This document shows, piece by piece, positions 6,150 to 7,373 of a stretch of 7,373 nucleotides of DNA. The notes under the pieces are model-generated. The model was not told the DNA's origin and did no database searches. It was given only the letters and a program-made list of their open reading frames with translations. The first letter of the stretch is position 1; every line of letters begins with the position of its first letter. The DNA is from Thermotoga sp. (lineage in GTDB: Bacteria > Thermotogota > Thermotogae > B3-G13): the NCBI GenBank assembly GCA_003641555.1, contig QNAT01000057.1:1-7373 (forward strand), written 5' to 3'. The position numbers and the translations under genes are program-made.

Positions 6150-7255
6150 GAAAATCTCTATTACTTGTATTTTGCTTTATACTGCTTTCGAGTATTTTTA
6201 TTCAGGCAGAAAATCACATTAATCCAAAGCCACTTACCCGGGTAGCAATCTCTGAGCGACTAAACAAGTTGTATCTCACATCAATTACTACTCAGAAACC
6301 ACTGGAGGTTTTCTCTTCTTTACCTTTCGGTTACATGATGGCATTACCTTCTTATACCAACAATAGAGCGATATATGGTGTAAAGATCACTTTGCTTCCC
6401 CTGACGAAAAATGCGAGGGATATCTTAACGAAATGCCGTTTTGCGATGTACGATAATTATCACTCGCTTGGCCCAAACAAATCTACTAAGGAACAAAATT
6501 CGAAGATAGTTATGTGGAATAGGCAAGTTGCTCGTTTTTTATATGGCGATAGAATACTGCTGAACGGCCAGGGAACATTTATCATCGTTTTAGCAAACAA
6601 CTACATAGGACCAGAAGGAAGACCTATACAAGCAAGGGAAGTGAGAGTGTATTCCAACATGATCGTTTCGGAGAATCCCGGATACATACAGATATCATCC
6701 CAAAAATGGCTCTTCGATTTTCCATTTGTCTTAAGAGTTTATCCTTCATCTCAAAATGTTTTCTTGAAATCCAGAGACGTCAAGGTGTTGATCCAGGCAA
6801 TGAGCAATATAAAACCACAGGTCACTTATGGTGCTGTAAAGATAGAATCCTATCCGAAAGGAGCAACTGTAAAGATCGATTCTACCGTTCGAGGTGTAAC
6901 GCCACTAATCATTGGAAAATTAAAACCTGGCATACATATGGTTGAAATATCTAATCAGGGTTATGAATCCCAGGTTTTTAAGGTTCTGGTAAAGAGTGGT
7001 GTAACCACTGTCAAAACTGTTCAATTAATACCAGCAAGGACTTACCTCACGATCGCAACGATTCCTCCCAACGCAAAGATATATGTAGACAACTCTTACG
7101 TTGGTAATTCTCCGATATCGAATCTACCTGTCAGTCCGGGAATTCACAGCATCAGAATAGTGAAAGAGAACTGGTTCAACTGGAAGAATACAATCCAAAT
7201 AGCCAGTGGAGAGAAAAAGAAGATAACGATAAAGATGGAAGTCGCTATAGAATGA
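6146..7255 (+). CDS. Exported protein with two C-terminal PEGA repeats
   Basis: The 369-residue product starts at GTG 6146, overlapping the preceding stop by four bases (GTGA), with ribosome binding site GGGTGATG at 6134-6141. Residues 1-21 form a classic signal peptide: RK, a hydrophobic core (LLLVFCFILLSSIF), then probable cleavage after QA. There is no lipobox cysteine at the cleavage site, so it is probably secreted or periplasmic rather than a lipoprotein. Residues 22-225 are an Ile/Leu/Tyr-rich region I do not recognise. Two PEGA repeats follow at about 229-294 and 299-366, each with a beta-strand, PKGA or PPNA, a short turn with a G-x-P-like segment (GVTP, GNSP), and PGIH. PEGA repeats are small beta-sandwich modules common in surface-associated proteins. 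The protein ends right after the second repeat, with no membrane anchor. Its presence in a nucleotide-metabolism operon is unexplained. Confidence 0.85.
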   Translation: MRKSLLLVFCFILLSSIFIQAENHINPKPLTRVAISERLNKLYLTSITTQKPLEVFSSLPFGYMMALPSYTNNRAIYGVKITLLPLTKNARDILTKCRFAMYDNYHSLGPNKSTKEQNSKIVMWNRQVARFLYGDRILLNGQGTFIIVLANNYIGPEGRPIQAREVRVYSNMIVSENPGYIQISSQKWLFDFPFVLRVYPSSQNVFLKSRDVKVLIQAMSNIKPQVTYGAVKIESYPKGATVKIDSTVRGVTPLIIGKLKPGIHMVEISNQGYESQVFKVLVKSGVTTVKTVQLIPARTYLTIATIPPNAKIYVDNSYVGNSPISNLPVSPGIHSIRIVKENWFNWKNTIQIASGEKKKITIKMEVAIE

Positions 7256-7295
7256 GTAAGGTTATTGTTCAGTCACGATCAATGCAAATGAGTTT

Positions 7296-7303
7296 AAGGA
7301 GGT
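7296..7303 (+). promoter_or_regulatory. Ribosome binding site of guaB
   Basis: AAGGAGGT is a full consensus Shine-Dalgarno, five bases before ATG 7309, and is the strongest in the window. The 53-bp gap before guaB shows no convincing promoter or terminator hairpin, so guaB is most simply read through from upstream. Confidence 0.85.
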
Positions 7304-7308
7304 AAAGA

Positions 7309-7373
7309 ATGGATAAAGCACTGACTTTTGATGATGTTTTGCTGATTCCGAACTACAGCAATATCTTACCAAA
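7309..7373 (+). CDS. guaB: IMP dehydrogenase, N-terminal fragment (cut by window edge)
   Basis: Only 21 complete codons are visible, but they spell the highly characteristic start of IMP dehydrogenase: an acidic/basic lead, then LTFDDVLLIP followed by NYSNILP (bacterial consensus LTFDDVLLxPxxSxxLP). GuaB oxidises IMP to XMP with NAD+, the committed step toward GMP. It is the second purine gene in this operon and acts at the same branch point as PurB, which serves the AMP arm. The CBS domains and catalytic loop lie beyond the window, so integrity cannot be judged. Confidence 0.9.
   Translation, partial: MDKALTFDDVLLIPNYSNILP

Noticed and set aside
6836..7246. The two PEGA segments as a DNA-level tandem repeat
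   Set aside because: Similarity is seen only at the protein level; the nucleotide sequences are not near-identical, so this is an old domain duplication.
7256..7308. Separate promoter or terminator between the PEGA protein gene and guaB
   Set aside because: The 53-bp gap has no clear -35/-10 pair and no hairpin with a T-run; TATAGAAT near 7245-7252 is -10-like but lacks a good -35.

Overview
The window is a compact, gene-dense bacterial chromosomal segment with two divergent transcription units that share a 106-bp control region at about 2491-2596. The minus strand carries mutS, whose 3' end leaves the left edge. The plus strand carries a tight run: purB, a MEMO1-family gene, deoC, a FTCD_C (cyclodeaminase-like) gene, an exported PEGA-repeat protein, and the start of guaB, which leaves the right edge. 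No stretch over 300 bp lacks a gene. I see no tRNA, rRNA, CRISPR array, insertion sequence or obvious sign of recent transfer.

Organism: AT-leaning composition, heavy use of ATA and AGA/AGG codons, Lys/Glu-rich proteins and strong GGTGA-type ribosome binding sites suggest a thermophilic or thermophile-derived bacterium. The DeoC sequence, including its N-terminal extension of about 35 residues, and the direct deoC-FTCD_C adjacency recall what I remember of Thermotoga maritima (TM1559-TM1560). Thermotogota is therefore my best guess, but this is inference from memory. The PurB is of the E. coli-like type, which I would not expect in Thermotoga itself, so a deep or divergent member of the group is possible.

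Layout: mutS (mismatch repair) occupies 1-2490 and appears complete except possibly for its last few codons; the visible C-terminus ends in a sliding-clamp-binding type motif (QTSLF). Its promoter is so close to the ATG that the mRNA would be nearly leaderless. The purB promoter has a perfect extended -10, and a 7-3-7 bp palindrome overlaps its spacer and -10 element like an operator. The two extended -10 elements lie in a perfect 12-bp inverted repeat, so the control region is symmetric.

The plus-strand genes are separated by 6, 14 and 5 bp, then overlap by 4 bp, then have a 53-bp gap before guaB. They are very likely co-transcribed, with guaB possibly also having its own start. Thematically the unit joins purine synthesis (PurB and GuaB, both at the IMP branch point), deoxyribose phosphate salvage (DeoC) and one-carbon folate chemistry (FTCD_C). 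It also includes two proteins of unproven role, the MEMO1-family protein and the exported PEGA protein. I did not find a wholly new system. The best leads are the symmetric control region with its operator-like palindrome, the leaderless mutS, the solitary MEMO1 gene in a nucleotide operon, and the uncharacterised N-terminal region of the PEGA protein.
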